Positions 43,671 through 52,540 of a stretch of 64,000 nucleotides of DNA are shown here, piece by piece; within the stretch, counting starts at the first letter, position 1, and every line of letters begins with the position of its first letter. The stretch covers positions 33,533 to 97,532 of the forward strand of contig NZ_NHRY01000254.1 of assembly GCF_002937115.1 (NCBI RefSeq), written 5' to 3'. Origin of the DNA: Rhodopila globiformis (lineage in GTDB: Bacteria > Pseudomonadota > Alphaproteobacteria > Acetobacterales > Acetobacteraceae). Both the position numbers and the translations under genes were made by a program. The notes under the pieces are model-generated. The model was not told the DNA's origin. It made no database searches and worked only from the letters and a program-made list of their open reading frames with translations.

Positions 43671-43699
43671 CGATTAACGGCGTCGCGAAATTTTGTCAA
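43671..43699 (-). promoter_or_regulatory. Sigma70-type promoter for the ParB-like gene
   Basis: On the minus strand TTGACA (43694-43699) and TAATCG (43671-43676) are 17 bases apart. Transcription would start near 43664, about 47 bases before the start codon. The region around 43640-43750 is clearly lower in GC than its surroundings. This is unlike the nearby flagellar genes, which carry the TTTGCGAAAAT motif. Confidence 0.6.
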
Positions 43700-43879
43700 T
43701 GAGTTCGGAAATGTATTTTTTAAGATTTTTCGATCACTTGCTGCACGCCCTGGTTGTTGCTGGCTGATTCGCGCGGCCTGACGGTGCCCGGGGCGTGACG
43801 GCATGTGCGAAATTGCGTTGTAAATGTGCAATAGGCCCGGTAATTTGCCGCCCGATGCCGCCAATGAGCCAGAAGGGCA

Positions 43880-44218
43880 ATGAAGACGATGAGCCAGCCG
43901 CTTGTATCAGTCACCACGTTGCAAAGCGGCGCCCCGGTCGCCGGCCGGGTCTCGCCGGCTGCCAATGACGCGCGGCTGCGGGCCGTGGCAAAGCAGTTCG
44001 AGGCGACGTTCATGAGCGAGATGTTCCGCCTCGCCAGGCCGCCATCGCACGCCGCCGGCCCGTTCGCCCAAAGCAATGCCGAAAAGTCGTGGCAGATCTT
44101 CATGGACCAGGCCCTGGGCGAGGCGGCCACGGCGAACGACCGCTCCGGTCTGGCCGGCGAAATCGAGAAGGCCCTGCGTACCGCGCAGGGGCAAAGCAGC
44201 AGCGGAGGCAAGCGATGA
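43880..44218 (+). CDS. FlgJ-like rod-binding protein (no muramidase domain)
   Basis: 112 residues. It carries the rod-binding signature LRAVAKQFEATFMSEMFRLAR and ends NDRSGLAGEIEKAL. This corresponds to the N-terminal half of FlgJ only; the peptidoglycan hydrolase half is missing, as is common in alphaproteobacteria. It helps rod assembly in the periplasm. The start is ATG 43880 (ATG 43889 possible). It overlaps the next gene by 4 bases. Confidence 0.85.
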   Translation: MKTMSQPLVSVTTLQSGAPVAGRVSPAANDARLRAVAKQFEATFMSEMFRLARPPSHAAGPFAQSNAEKSWQIFMDQALGEAATANDRSGLAGEIEKALRTAQGQSSSGGKR

Positions 44219-44589
44219 CCTTTCTGGAAGCGACCGCGCTGCTGACCGCGGCGATGCGGCAGGAGACCACGCTGGCGCGGACCGGAGCCCTGGGGCAGAT
44301 CCAGCAGGCGGCGGCGGCGAAGCAGGCGGCGTTCGCCGTGTTCCAGGCGGAATGCGCCGCGCGGGATGTGCGAAATCCGGGCAGCGAAGCGGAGCAGGCG
44401 GCCCTGCGCGACCTGCTGGCGGCGGCGAACGAGAGCGCCCTGGTGCTGGAGGCGGTGCGCGGCGTGCTGGACGATTTCATCAACCGGCTGAAGGCGGCGG
44501 TCAGCGCGCTGGCGGATTCCGGGACGTATGACCCGAAGGGCCAGCGGTCGCGGCACGCGCCGGCGGTGCGGCTGAACGCCAACGCGTGA
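44215..44589 (+). CDS. Helical FlgN-like flagellar protein
   Basis: 124 residues from ATG 44215, overlapping the rod-binding gene stop (ATGA). Almost all helix: FLEATALLTAAMRQETTLAR, ALRDLLAAANESALVLEAVR and VLDDFINRLKAAVSAL, then a short YDPKGQ tail. This pattern and its position between the rod-binding gene and flagellin fit a FlgN-type export chaperone for filament junction proteins. No catalytic motif. Identification is by pattern and context. Confidence 0.6.
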   Translation: MTFLEATALLTAAMRQETTLARTGALGQIQQAAAAKQAAFAVFQAECAARDVRNPGSEAEQAALRDLLAAANESALVLEAVRGVLDDFINRLKAAVSALADSGTYDPKGQRSRHAPAVRLNANA

Positions 44590-44592
44590 GAT

Positions 44593-44603
44593 TTTGCGAA
44601 AAT
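44593..44603 (+). promoter_or_regulatory. TTTGCGAAAAT motif, copy 4 (upstream of flagellin)
   Basis: Exact motif 144 bases before the flagellin start, followed by AT-rich sequence (ACGTTATTATATCCC). It lies directly after the FlgN-like gene. Confidence 0.5.
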
Positions 44604-44701
44604 ACGTTATTATATCCCTTTACCAACGGACCGAACTCTGCTAAATACCAGCGCGTCATCACGAACCGAGAACGGGAACGATGACCTGGCGTCAGAACGG
44701 C

Positions 44702-44729
44702 GCTCCCGCAATCCACCCTGAATGGGAGC
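44702..44729 (+). promoter_or_regulatory. Possible hairpin masking the flagellin ribosome site
   Basis: GCTCCC (44702-44707) can pair with GGGAGC (44724-44729), which contains the GGGAG ribosome site of the flagellin gene at 44737. The stem is six pairs with a 16-base loop, so stability alone is modest; a protein such as FlbT could stabilise it. Confidence 0.4.
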
Positions 44730-44736
44730 TATTACG

Positions 44737-45615
44737 ATGACATCGATCCTGACCAACACCGGCGCCATGATCGCCCTGCAGAGCCTGCAGGCCACGGACA
44801 ACAACCTGAGCAACGTTCAGAACCAGATCTCGACCGGCCTGGCGATCCAGGGGCCTTCGCAGAACGCCGCGGTCTGGACCGTCGCCACCACCATGCAGGC
44901 GAACGTCGCCAGCCTGAACCAGGTCAGCAGCGACCTTGGCAACGCCGACTCGATCCTGGGCACGGCCGTTTCCGGCGCGACACAGATCACCAGCCTGGTG
45001 TCACAGATCCGGGCCCAGGTGGCGTCGTACACCGATACGGCGACCAACCAGACGGCAACGCAGGCGAGCGTCGCCCAGCTCGTCAACCAGATCCAGGCCA
45101 CGGTTTCAAGCTCCAGCTTCAACGGCGTTGACCTGCTGGACGGCACCCAGAGCAACGGCCTGACCTTCATGGCCGCGACCAACAACAGCTACGCCGGCGG
45201 CGCGACGTCGCCAACGATCACCGTTGCCAACACCGCCACCGCCAACCTCGGCACGACCGGCACCGCGGCGGCAGTTTCGGCTTTCTTCACTCTGCTGACG
45301 TCCTCTGGCCTGGGCGCGATCACGAGCCAGACGGCACTGGATGGCGCCCTGAGCACCATCGATTCGTATATGAGCACGGTGCAAACCCAGGCCTCGTCGC
45401 TCGGTTCAACGCAGTCCAACGTCTCGTCGCAGCAGATCTTCGTGCAGAACCTTGCCAGTACCTTCACGACGGGTGCCGGCAACATGGTGGACGCCAACAT
45501 GGAAGCCGAGTCCGCCCAGTTGACCGCCTTGCAGACCCAACAGCAGCTTGGCGCGCAGGCGCTCAGCATCGCCAACCAGGCACCGCAGATGATCCTGAAA
45601 CTGTTTGGTGGCTGA
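44737..45615 (+). CDS. Flagellin
   Basis: 292 residues from ATG 44737. The N-terminal D0/D1 helices (NTGAMIALQSLQATDNNLSN, QISTGLAIQGPSQNAA) and the C-terminal helix (MEAESAQLTALQTQQQLGAQ) are recognisable. The middle is short and very rich in Ser and Thr (SYAGGATSPTITVANTATAN region), with no large D2/D3 domains. The many surface Ser/Thr are potential glycosylation sites, in keeping with the TPR-glycosyltransferase operon nearby. Followed by a strong hairpin and by flaF and flbT, the usual alphaproteobacterial flagellin regulators. The only flagellin in the window. Confidence 0.95.
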   Translation: MTSILTNTGAMIALQSLQATDNNLSNVQNQISTGLAIQGPSQNAAVWTVATTMQANVASLNQVSSDLGNADSILGTAVSGATQITSLVSQIRAQVASYTDTATNQTATQASVAQLVNQIQATVSSSSFNGVDLLDGTQSNGLTFMAATNNSYAGGATSPTITVANTATANLGTTGTAAAVSAFFTLLTSSGLGAITSQTALDGALSTIDSYMSTVQTQASSLGSTQSNVSSQQIFVQNLASTFTTGAGNMVDANMEAESAQLTALQTQQQLGAQALSIANQAPQMILKLFGG

Positions 45616-45623
45616 CTGGAACC

Positions 45624-45648
45624 GGGGCCGGCCCGCGCGGCCGGCCCC
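45624..45648 (+). terminator. Perfect GC hairpin directly after the flagellin gene
   Basis: GGGGCCGGCC (45624-45633) pairs with GGCCGGCCCC (45639-45648) around five bases, only 8 bases after the flagellin stop. No T-run follows. It probably stabilises the flagellin mRNA 3' end or partly stops transcription before flaF. Confidence 0.5.
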
Positions 45649-45714
45649 GCCGCGACCCGGCCGAGAACGCGCCGGCGAAGACGAGATCGAGCGACGAGGA
45701 AGAAGACCCGTCCG

Positions 45715-46119
45715 ATGGGACAATTTCAAGGCGACGCGCCTCTGCCGATGCCGAACATGGCGAGCAAGGCCTATGGCGCGATCATCCAGCGGACGGAAAG
45801 CCCGCGGGATATCGAATACCGGGTTTTTTCACAGGTCACGGCCGCGCTGCAGGAAGCCGCCGCGCCGGACGCGCATTTCACGCTGCGGGTCGAAGCCGTG
45901 CATCGCAACCGCGAGCTCTGGCAGACACTGGCCTATGACCTGGCCGGCGACGGCAACATGCTGCCGGATGACCTGAAGTCCAAGCTGCTCAGCCTGGCGA
46001 TCTGGGTCACCGGCGAGTCATCGCGCGTCACCGCCGGAACGACCTCGCCGGACGCCCTGATCAACGTGAACAAGAGCATCATGGTGGGCCTGCGCCCCGC
46101 CAACGGCGGAGCGGTCTGA
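45715..46119 (+). CDS. flaF: Flagellin regulator FlaF
   Basis: 134 residues. The core has KAYGAIIQRTESPRDIEYRV and LWQTLAYDLAGDGNMLPDDL, which mark the FlaF family. FlaF promotes flagellin synthesis or secretion and counteracts FlbT in Caulobacter-type systems. The start at 45715 has GAGGAAGAAG upstream. Its stop overlaps the flbT start by one base. Confidence 0.93.
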   Translation: MGQFQGDAPLPMPNMASKAYGAIIQRTESPRDIEYRVFSQVTAALQEAAAPDAHFTLRVEAVHRNRELWQTLAYDLAGDGNMLPDDLKSKLLSLAIWVTGESSRVTAGTTSPDALINVNKSIMVGLRPANGGAV

Positions 46120-46589
46120 TGCCGCTCAAGCTCAAGCTGGGCGCGCACGAGCGTCTTGTCGTCAACGGCGCGGTGCTGGTGAACGGCGCCTATCGCACGA
46201 CAATCCTGGTGCAGAACTTCTCCCACATCATGCGGGAGAAGGACGTGCTTCAGGAGGCCGATGCCGACACGCCGACGAAGCGTCTGTATTTTGTCATTCA
46301 GGCGATGCTGATGCAGGCGCCGCCGACGGCCGCCCTGGGCGAGACCTACCGCGCCCTGCACGACCAGCTGGCCGACGCATTCGTCAAGCCGGAGAATCTG
46401 GCGACCCTGCGTGCCGTCGACGCCATGGTCGAAGCCGGCGATTACTACAAGGCCCTGGCCAGGCTGCATCCGCTGATCGCCTACGAAGCCGGCCTGCTGA
46501 ATGTCGAGCCGCACGAGTGGCGCCGGAAACCGCCGGTGCCGGGCGGCAAGACCGAAGGCGGCGCGATGCGGGAGGTTGCGCCGGCCTGA
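46119..46589 (+). CDS. flbT: Flagellin mRNA regulator FlbT
   Basis: 156 residues. It begins MPLKLKLGAHERLVVNGAV and contains RTTILVQNFSHIMREKDVL and YYKALARLHPLIAYE, typical of FlbT. In Caulobacter, FlbT binds the 5' untranslated region of flagellin mRNA and lowers its stability until the hook is complete. Translationally coupled to flaF (TGATG). The flagellin leader here carries a hairpin that may be its target. Confidence 0.93.
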   Translation: MPLKLKLGAHERLVVNGAVLVNGAYRTTILVQNFSHIMREKDVLQEADADTPTKRLYFVIQAMLMQAPPTAALGETYRALHDQLADAFVKPENLATLRAVDAMVEAGDYYKALARLHPLIAYEAGLLNVEPHEWRRKPPVPGGKTEGGAMREVAPA

Positions 46590-46791
46590 ACCCCGGGCAA
46601 TGCCGATTGACGGAAGAAACGATCGTCCGTCGGCAATCGATCCTGGCGGCGGCAGCGGGGAAGCCTCCTGCCTGCCGCCAGAGAACCGTGACGGCCGGGG
46701 GAACGAAGGGACGATCACCCGGGGCACGAACGATTCGTCCCGGCGACCCCGGGTCTTGCAGAGGAGCAGGCCATGGCGGCCTGTCGCACGA

Positions 46792-47988
46792 ATGAATCCG
46801 TTGGTCACCAGCCTGGGCATTCCGTCCGGCCTCGCCGGGTGGGATCTGATCAAGAGCAAGACGCCGGCCAGCTTTCCTTCCCTGACCAACGATCCCGTGC
46901 TCAAAAGCCAGATCGCCTACTTCGAGGCGAACGCGCCGAAGGCGACCACGGCGAAGGCCCTGATGTCCAATCCGAAGCTGGCCGACTTCGTGCTGACCGC
47001 CTACGGCCTGACGTCCGAAAGCGGCATGACGGCGCTGATGGTCAAGGTGCTGAATTCGAACCCGAAAAGCTCGAGTTCATTTGCCGCCCGGATGGTCAAG
47101 ACGCAGTTCATCCAGGTGGCGGCGGATTTCAATTATGGCGGGAGCGAAACCCCCGCCAAGCCCGCCACCGCGTCGTCGGCGGCGGTTGACACCAGTGGCC
47201 TGGCGGCAGGCAGCACTTTCAGCAACTTCAGCGGCACCTTCGGTGGCGTGACGCTCAGCAGTGTGAACCTGAGCGGCGCCACCACCTGGCAGGGGCTGGC
47301 GTCGACACTGCAGACCGCGTTCCAACGGGCCGACGGCAATCAGGCCAACATTACCGTCAAGGCCGTCGGCGCGAACCTGGTCTTCACCGACGCCAAGGGA
47401 CGCGGCACCGCGCAGTCGTTCGCCTGGAGCGCGAACCCGGGCAATACGGGGCCTGCCCCCACCGCCTCCAGCCCGAACAGCCTGGTGGCGGGATCGACGG
47501 CAACGGCACGAGTGGGCGGTCCGTCCGTGACCAACCCGTCCTTCATCCAGCAGGTCGTGCAAAAGTACCAGGAAGCGCAGTTCCAGCAGGTGGTTGGCAA
47601 TACGTCGAACGCGCTGCGCCAGGCGCTCTATGCGCAGCAGAACCTGCCGAGCGTCACGAACTGGAACCAGGTGATTGCCAGTCCGCCGCTGGCCAGTGTC
47701 GTGCAGACGCTGCTGGGCCTGCCGAAAAGCTTCGGCGCGCTCAACATCCAGCAACAGGCCCGGGTCTATGGCCAGCGCATGAACATTGCGAATTTCCAGA
47801 ACCCGGCCAAGCTGGCATCCATGCTCAACGAGTACGTCGCCATGAGCAGCGCGTCGAGCAGCAGTTCGTCCTCGTCGTCGTCGGTGGCCGTGCAACTGCT
47901 GACCACGGCTTCCTCGTCATCGGCCAGCGACAGCTACTCCAGCGCGTCGATCGGCGCTCTGCTGATGAGCGGCGCCGTGAAAGGCTGA
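46792..47988 (+). CDS. DUF1217 family flagellar protein
   Basis: 398 residues. Two DUF1217-like parts surround a central insert. The first (residues about 1-110) has NPKLADFVLTAYGL; the second has FIQQVVQKYQEAQFQQVVG and RVYGQRMNIANFQNP. The insert is Ser/Thr/Gly rich and the C-terminus has a run of ten Ser. The family is found in flagellar clusters of alphaproteobacteria, with role not settled. The start is ATG 46792 without a well-spaced ribosome site. The leader of about 200 bases after flbT contains possible hairpins (around 46705-46755). Confidence 0.8.
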   Translation: MNPLVTSLGIPSGLAGWDLIKSKTPASFPSLTNDPVLKSQIAYFEANAPKATTAKALMSNPKLADFVLTAYGLTSESGMTALMVKVLNSNPKSSSSFAARMVKTQFIQVAADFNYGGSETPAKPATASSAAVDTSGLAAGSTFSNFSGTFGGVTLSSVNLSGATTWQGLASTLQTAFQRADGNQANITVKAVGANLVFTDAKGRGTAQSFAWSANPGNTGPAPTASSPNSLVAGSTATARVGGPSVTNPSFIQQVVQKYQEAQFQQVVGNTSNALRQALYAQQNLPSVTNWNQVIASPPLASVVQTLLGLPKSFGALNIQQQARVYGQRMNIANFQNPAKLASMLNEYVAMSSASSSSSSSSSSVAVQLLTTASSSSASDSYSSASIGALLMSGAVKG

Positions 47989-48026
47989 TCGGCTGGGCTG
48001 CCTGAACCGGCGTCATGCGGCCCCAA

Positions 48027-48051
48027 GGGCTGCCCTGTCGCAAGGCAGCCC
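48027..48051. terminator. Hairpin between convergent operons
   Basis: GGGCTGCC (48027-48034) pairs with GGCAGCCC (48044-48051) around nine bases. It lies between the stops of the DUF1217 gene and the methyltransferase gene, which converge, so it may serve both. No T-run. Confidence 0.45.
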
Positions 48052-48062
48052 CGCCGAAAGCA

Positions 48063-48620
48063 TCACTTGCAGGCGACGAGGGTGATCTTCACCTCATCGA
48101 CCACATTGAAATAGGACCCGATGGCAAGGTCGATGCCCTCCCGCGTCATCTGTCCGGACTGGTACTGCCGGGCCCAGTGCGGGGTCAGTGCGAAATCGAC
48201 CTCGGCGATTTCGAAATCGACATCCGTATAGACCCCGAGCGGCGTGTTCGGCCAGCCGAGTTCCTTCCACTTGTGGTTATTCTTCTTCGAGAACAGCGAC
48301 AGGATGGGAGGGCTGATCGCGCGGACATGGGTTGGGTCGCCGGCAAAGCCATCGCTGCGAGGATGGGGAACCGCAATGAAGATCCTCGCGCCCGGCGCGC
48401 AGATCCGATACAGCTCCTTCATGATCGACAGGAACGTCTCGACGGCCGCCCCCAAATGTTCCAGGCAATGGCGCATGACGATCTCGTCGACCGAATCGTT
48501 TTCGAACGGCCAGGGGAAGGATTCCAGGTCCCAGACGATCTCCGGGGCGAAGGAGTCGTATTTATCGACATTAATATACCCGTCCAGTTTGTTCTGGCCG
48601 CAACCTAGATTGACTTTCAA
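48063..48620 (-). CDS. SAM-dependent methyltransferase, small class I
   Basis: 185 residues from a TTG start at 48620, chosen for AGGAGG 5 bases upstream and because the protein then opens MKVNLGCGQNKLDGYINVDK, the usual start of this family. The SAM loop is LGCG; DEIVMRHCLEHLG is the acidic and His-rich mid motif. The C-terminal part after PHPRSDG is less conserved. The TTG directly follows the TGA of the glycosyltransferase gene upstream (TGATTG), so it is translationally coupled. In this operon it may methylate a sugar added to flagellin, or flagellin itself; inference from context. Confidence 0.85.
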   Translation of the reverse strand: MKVNLGCGQNKLDGYINVDKYDSFAPEIVWDLESFPWPFENDSVDEIVMRHCLEHLGAAVETFLSIMKELYRICAPGARIFIAVPHPRSDGFAGDPTHVRAISPPILSLFSKKNNHKWKELGWPNTPLGVYTDVDFEIAEVDFALTPHWARQYQSGQMTREGIDLAIGSYFNVVDEVKITLVACK

Positions 48621-50615
48621 TCAAGCCTCCTGAAATGAACTGTGTGCGACAGCGCTCGCTTCCGGCGAGCCGGCAGCATCCGCTGAAGCCCGCGACCCGG
48701 CGAGGGATCGAAGATCGGCGGCACACGCGGACATGACCGCATCCCAGTCGCCGGCGCTGGGCTGGCGGTAGATCCGCAGGGTCGGGTACCACGGGCTGTC
48801 GCGCCGATCAGTCAGCCAGCGCCAGCACGGATCGGACCGGTCAAGCATCCACACCGGCTTGCCGATGGCCGCTGCGAGATGGAGAACAGCCGTATCAACC
48901 GAAATCACCAGGTCCAGGTTGGCGATCAATGCCGCGGTGTCGGCGAAATCCTTCATTTCGCCCATCACGTCGATCAGGCCACGGTCCGGCGGCGCCGCGG
49001 CACCGGTCTTCTGCAGGCTGAAGAAGTGAACGCCCGGAACCTCGAGCAGCGGCGCCATGCGCTCGAACGGCATGGATCGCCGCCGGTCGGTGGCCGCCGC
49101 GCCGGGCAGGTGCGGCCGGGGATTGCCGGCCCACACCAGGCCGACGCGCAGGCCGCCGCGGCACATCGGCTCCAGGCGCGCCTTCCAGACGGCCACGGCG
49201 CTCTCGTCGGGATGCAGATAGGGGATGGATGCGGGAATGGTTTCGAGCGTCGTCCCCAGCGCCAGCGGCAGGCTCATCATCGGACACTGAAGATCGAATG
49301 GCGGCAACGCGCTGCCGGCGGCAATCACCGAGGCCAGTCCAGCCAGGCTGCCCATCAGCCGCAGCAACGGTTGCTGCACTTCCAGGATGACCCGCAGCCC
49401 CCGGTCGGCAGCCAGTGTTGCGTAGCGGCAGAATTGCAGCGTGTCGCCGAAGCCCTGTTCGGCGTGGATCAGCAACGCCTTTCCCGCGGCGGGCTCGCCT
49501 TTCCATTGCGGCTGGGCAAATGCACGGTATGACCGCTTCAGTTGGCCCGCCTGCCAACGGTATTCGTAATCCGCCCAGCCGGCGGGGTAGTCGCCCAGGG
49601 CAAGCAGGAGCAAGGCCCTGTTGTAACGGATGGCGGGATCGTCCGACTTCAGCCTGTAGGCCGTTTCGAAGCAGGCGAGCGCTTCCTGGATCTGCCCGGC
49701 GCCTCTGAGGGCATTTCCCATGTTCCCGTAGGCCTGATGAAAATCCGGATCGATCTCGATGGCCTTCCGATAGGCCATCATCGCCTCGTCCGCGCGGCCG
49801 GCCGCATGGAGCGCAATCCCCCGGACATTGTGGAACCCGGGCATGTCCGACCGGATGGCGATGCCTTTTTCAACGCTTTCCACAGCCGCGTCGAACGACC
49901 CGAGTTCGCGGTACGCCTCGGCCAGGTTGAAGTAGGCCGAGACGAGATCCGGCTGGAACTCGATCGCGGCACGATACAGCGGGGCGGCTTCGGCGAAGCG
50001 GTCCTGCTCGTGCAACGTACGGGCCAGAAAGAACAGCGCTTCCGGGTCGTCCAGCCGGCATTTGACGGCCGTGCAAAGACAATCCAGGGCCTCATCCAGG
50101 CGATCGAGCCGGAACAGGCAGGCGCCAAGCCTGGTCAGCGCCGTCAACAGATCCGGCTTGAGGCGCAGCGCCGCCATATAGGGCGGAATGGCCTGCTCGA
50201 ACTGCTCCTGTTCGAACAGGGCATCGCCGAGATTGGAATAGGCTTCGAACCGGTCCGGTTGCAGCCGGATGGCGTCGCGATAGCACGCGATGGCCTCGTC
50301 AACCCGGCCCTTGTCCCGGAGCGCGTTGCCCAGGCTGTTGTGGGCGTCGGCATTGTCCGGCTGGAGGTCGATCGCCTTGCAGAAGCATATCATGGCTTCC
50401 TCGGGCCGTCCCAGTGCCCGCAAGGCGACCCCGAGATTGAAATTGGCTTCGGCCGAGCGGGGCTCGAGGCTCAGCGCCCGCCGCCAGGTCTTGATCGCCT
50501 CGACGACCGCGCCGGCCTGCTGCTGATGCAGCGCATCCGTGAACACCGTCCGGAAGGCGGCGAATTGTTCGGCCTCGGACCGGCTTGCCGTCGTCCCATG
50601 CATCGCATCACTCAT
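48621..50615 (-). CDS. TPR protein with GT-B-type glycosyltransferase domain (copy 1)
   Basis: 664 residues. About eleven TPR units span residues 20-390 (for example ADAHNSLGNALRDKGRVDEA). The C-terminal 260 residues read LLIHAEQGFGDTLQFCRY, GLRVGLVWAGNPRPH and DLVISVDTAVLHLAAAIGKP, which resemble the heptosyltransferase-like GT-B domain found in TPR glycosyltransferases. Predicted to add a sugar to a protein in the cytoplasm; flagellin is the likely target from gene position. It overlaps copy 2 by 4 bases. Its N-terminus (FTDALHQQQAGA) is nearly the same as in copy 2, so these two arose by a recent duplication. Confidence 0.87.
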   Translation of the reverse strand: MSDAMHGTTASRSEAEQFAAFRTVFTDALHQQQAGAVVEAIKTWRRALSLEPRSAEANFNLGVALRALGRPEEAMICFCKAIDLQPDNADAHNSLGNALRDKGRVDEAIACYRDAIRLQPDRFEAYSNLGDALFEQEQFEQAIPPYMAALRLKPDLLTALTRLGACLFRLDRLDEALDCLCTAVKCRLDDPEALFFLARTLHEQDRFAEAAPLYRAAIEFQPDLVSAYFNLAEAYRELGSFDAAVESVEKGIAIRSDMPGFHNVRGIALHAAGRADEAMMAYRKAIEIDPDFHQAYGNMGNALRGAGQIQEALACFETAYRLKSDDPAIRYNRALLLLALGDYPAGWADYEYRWQAGQLKRSYRAFAQPQWKGEPAAGKALLIHAEQGFGDTLQFCRYATLAADRGLRVILEVQQPLLRLMGSLAGLASVIAAGSALPPFDLQCPMMSLPLALGTTLETIPASIPYLHPDESAVAVWKARLEPMCRGGLRVGLVWAGNPRPHLPGAAATDRRRSMPFERMAPLLEVPGVHFFSLQKTGAAAPPDRGLIDVMGEMKDFADTAALIANLDLVISVDTAVLHLAAAIGKPVWMLDRSDPCWRWLTDRRDSPWYPTLRIYRQPSAGDWDAVMSACAADLRSLAGSRASADAAGSPEASAVAHSSFQEA

Positions 50616-52540
50616 GACTTGTTACTCCAGGCCAGCAAATCACGCCGGATAGTCGCAATGACGTCGTCCCAGTCCCCGGGATGCGGCTGCCGGTAGATCC
50701 GCAGCGCCGGATACCACGGGCTGTCCCGCCGATTGGCCAGCCACCGCCAGCAGGAATCGAACCGGTCGGCCAGCCAGACAGGCTTTCCCATCGCCGCCGC
50801 CAGGTGCGCCACGGCGGTATCGACGGAAACCACCAGGTCCAGGTTCGCGACCAGCGCCGCGGTGTCGGCGAAATCCTGCACGTCGTGCATAAGGTCGATC
50901 AGGGGCGAGCCAGGCGGCATCCCGGGACCGTCCTTCTGCAGGCTGAAGAACCGGACTGCCGGAACGTCCAGCAGCGGCGCCACGCACCCGGCGGGCATCG
51001 AGCGCCGCCGATCGGCGGCGGCCGCGACCGGGCGGTTGGCGCGCGGATTGCCGGCCCATACCAAGCCGACGCGCGGCCCGTCGCCGCACAGCGTCCTGAT
51101 CCGCGACCGCCACAGCGCAGCCTGTTCCGGGTCTGCGTGCAGATAGGCCGTGGGCGCCGGGATGGTTTCAAGCGTCGTCTTCATCGCCAGCGGCAGGCTC
51201 ATCATCGGGCAGTGCAGGTCGAAGTCGGGCAGTTCGTCCTCTTCCGGAACGACCGCGGCCGGCCCCGCCAGGGTGCCGAGCAGCCGCACCAGCGGCCGCG
51301 GAACCTGCATGACCACGCGCAGCCCCCGCGCCGCCGCCAGGGTGGCGTAGCGGCAGAACTGCAACGTGTCGCCGAACCCCTGTTCCGCATGGATCAGCAG
51401 GGTGCGGCCCGGCGCGGCCTCGCCCCGCCATTGCGGCTGGGCAAACCGGCGATGCCCGCGCCGCAGTTGCGGCGTTCGCCAGCGCCACTCGAACTCGGCC
51501 CAGCCTTCGGCAAAATCCCCCCGCGCCAGCAGCGCCGTCGATCGGTTCCAGCGCAGGTCGGGATCATCCGGGGCGAGGCCCAGGGCAATGTCGTAGGCGG
51601 CCACGGCATCGTCCAACCGTTGCATCTGGTGCAGAACGAGCCCCAGGTTGACATGCGCCTGGTAGAATCGCGCATCGGCCCGGATTGCCTCGCGGTACGA
51701 CGCGGCCGCGTCCTGCCACCGGCCAACCGCCTGAAGCGCGATGCCCCGGCCGTTGAGGAAGCCCGCATGCCCGGGGCGCAGGGCCACGGCCTTGTGCGCG
51801 CACGCCAGCGCCTCATCCACAAGGCCTTGCAACCGCAAGGCTTCGGCCTGGTTGCCATAGGCCTCGGCGAGATCCGGCTGAAGCCCGGCGGCGGCGCGGT
51901 AGCAGGCAACGGCTTCCGCCAGCCGATCTCTCGCCTGCAACGCGCAGCCCAGGAAGAACAGCGCCTCCGGTGATTCGGGCCGCTGCTCGATGGCCGCGCA
52001 CAGGCAGTCGATCGCTTCGTCCGATCGCCCGAGCGTTTGCAGGCAGATGCCAAGCCGGATGCATGCCTCGACGTGACCGGGCCGGAGGCGCAGCAGGTCC
52101 TGATACGCGGCGACGGCTGCCTCCCAGCTTCCCTGCGCCTCCAGCGTATCGGCAAGACCGGCATGGGCCTCGAGGCAATCGGGCCGCAGCGCCACGGCTC
52201 TGCGGTGGCAGGCGACGGCTTCCTCGATCCGGCCGAGATCCTTCAGGGCGTTGCCCAGGTTGTTGTGGGCCTCGACATGGTCCGGGTTCAGTTCGATCGC
52301 CTTGCGCAGGCAGGTCACCGCTTCCTTCGGCCGCCGCTTCTGCCGCCAGGCCGCGCCGAGATTGCAGTAGGCCTCGGCCGAGCCCGGGTTCAGTTTCAAC
52401 GCCCGGCGCCAGTTCGCGATCGCTTCGTCGATCGCGCCCGCCTGCTGTTGGTGCAGCGCATCCGCGAACACCTTCCGGAACGCCGCCAACCGCTCAGCCT
52501 CTGATCGGCCCGTCGCCGTCCGGCGCAGCGTGGGACTCAT
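50612..52540 (-). CDS. TPR protein with GT-B-type glycosyltransferase domain (copy 2)
   Basis: 642 residues with the same plan as copy 1: TPR units from about 20 to 370 and the C-terminal domain with LLIHAEQGFGDTLQFCRY, RVGLVWAGNPRAN and DLVVSVDTAVAHLAAAMGKP. The FADALHQQQAGAIDEAIANW start shows close kinship to copy 1. Translationally coupled to both neighbours by ATGA overlaps. Different TPR lengths may select different regions of the acceptor protein. Confidence 0.87.
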   Translation of the reverse strand: MSPTLRRTATGRSEAERLAAFRKVFADALHQQQAGAIDEAIANWRRALKLNPGSAEAYCNLGAAWRQKRRPKEAVTCLRKAIELNPDHVEAHNNLGNALKDLGRIEEAVACHRRAVALRPDCLEAHAGLADTLEAQGSWEAAVAAYQDLLRLRPGHVEACIRLGICLQTLGRSDEAIDCLCAAIEQRPESPEALFFLGCALQARDRLAEAVACYRAAAGLQPDLAEAYGNQAEALRLQGLVDEALACAHKAVALRPGHAGFLNGRGIALQAVGRWQDAAASYREAIRADARFYQAHVNLGLVLHQMQRLDDAVAAYDIALGLAPDDPDLRWNRSTALLARGDFAEGWAEFEWRWRTPQLRRGHRRFAQPQWRGEAAPGRTLLIHAEQGFGDTLQFCRYATLAAARGLRVVMQVPRPLVRLLGTLAGPAAVVPEEDELPDFDLHCPMMSLPLAMKTTLETIPAPTAYLHADPEQAALWRSRIRTLCGDGPRVGLVWAGNPRANRPVAAAADRRRSMPAGCVAPLLDVPAVRFFSLQKDGPGMPPGSPLIDLMHDVQDFADTAALVANLDLVVSVDTAVAHLAAAMGKPVWLADRFDSCWRWLANRRDSPWYPALRIYRQPHPGDWDDVIATIRRDLLAWSNKS

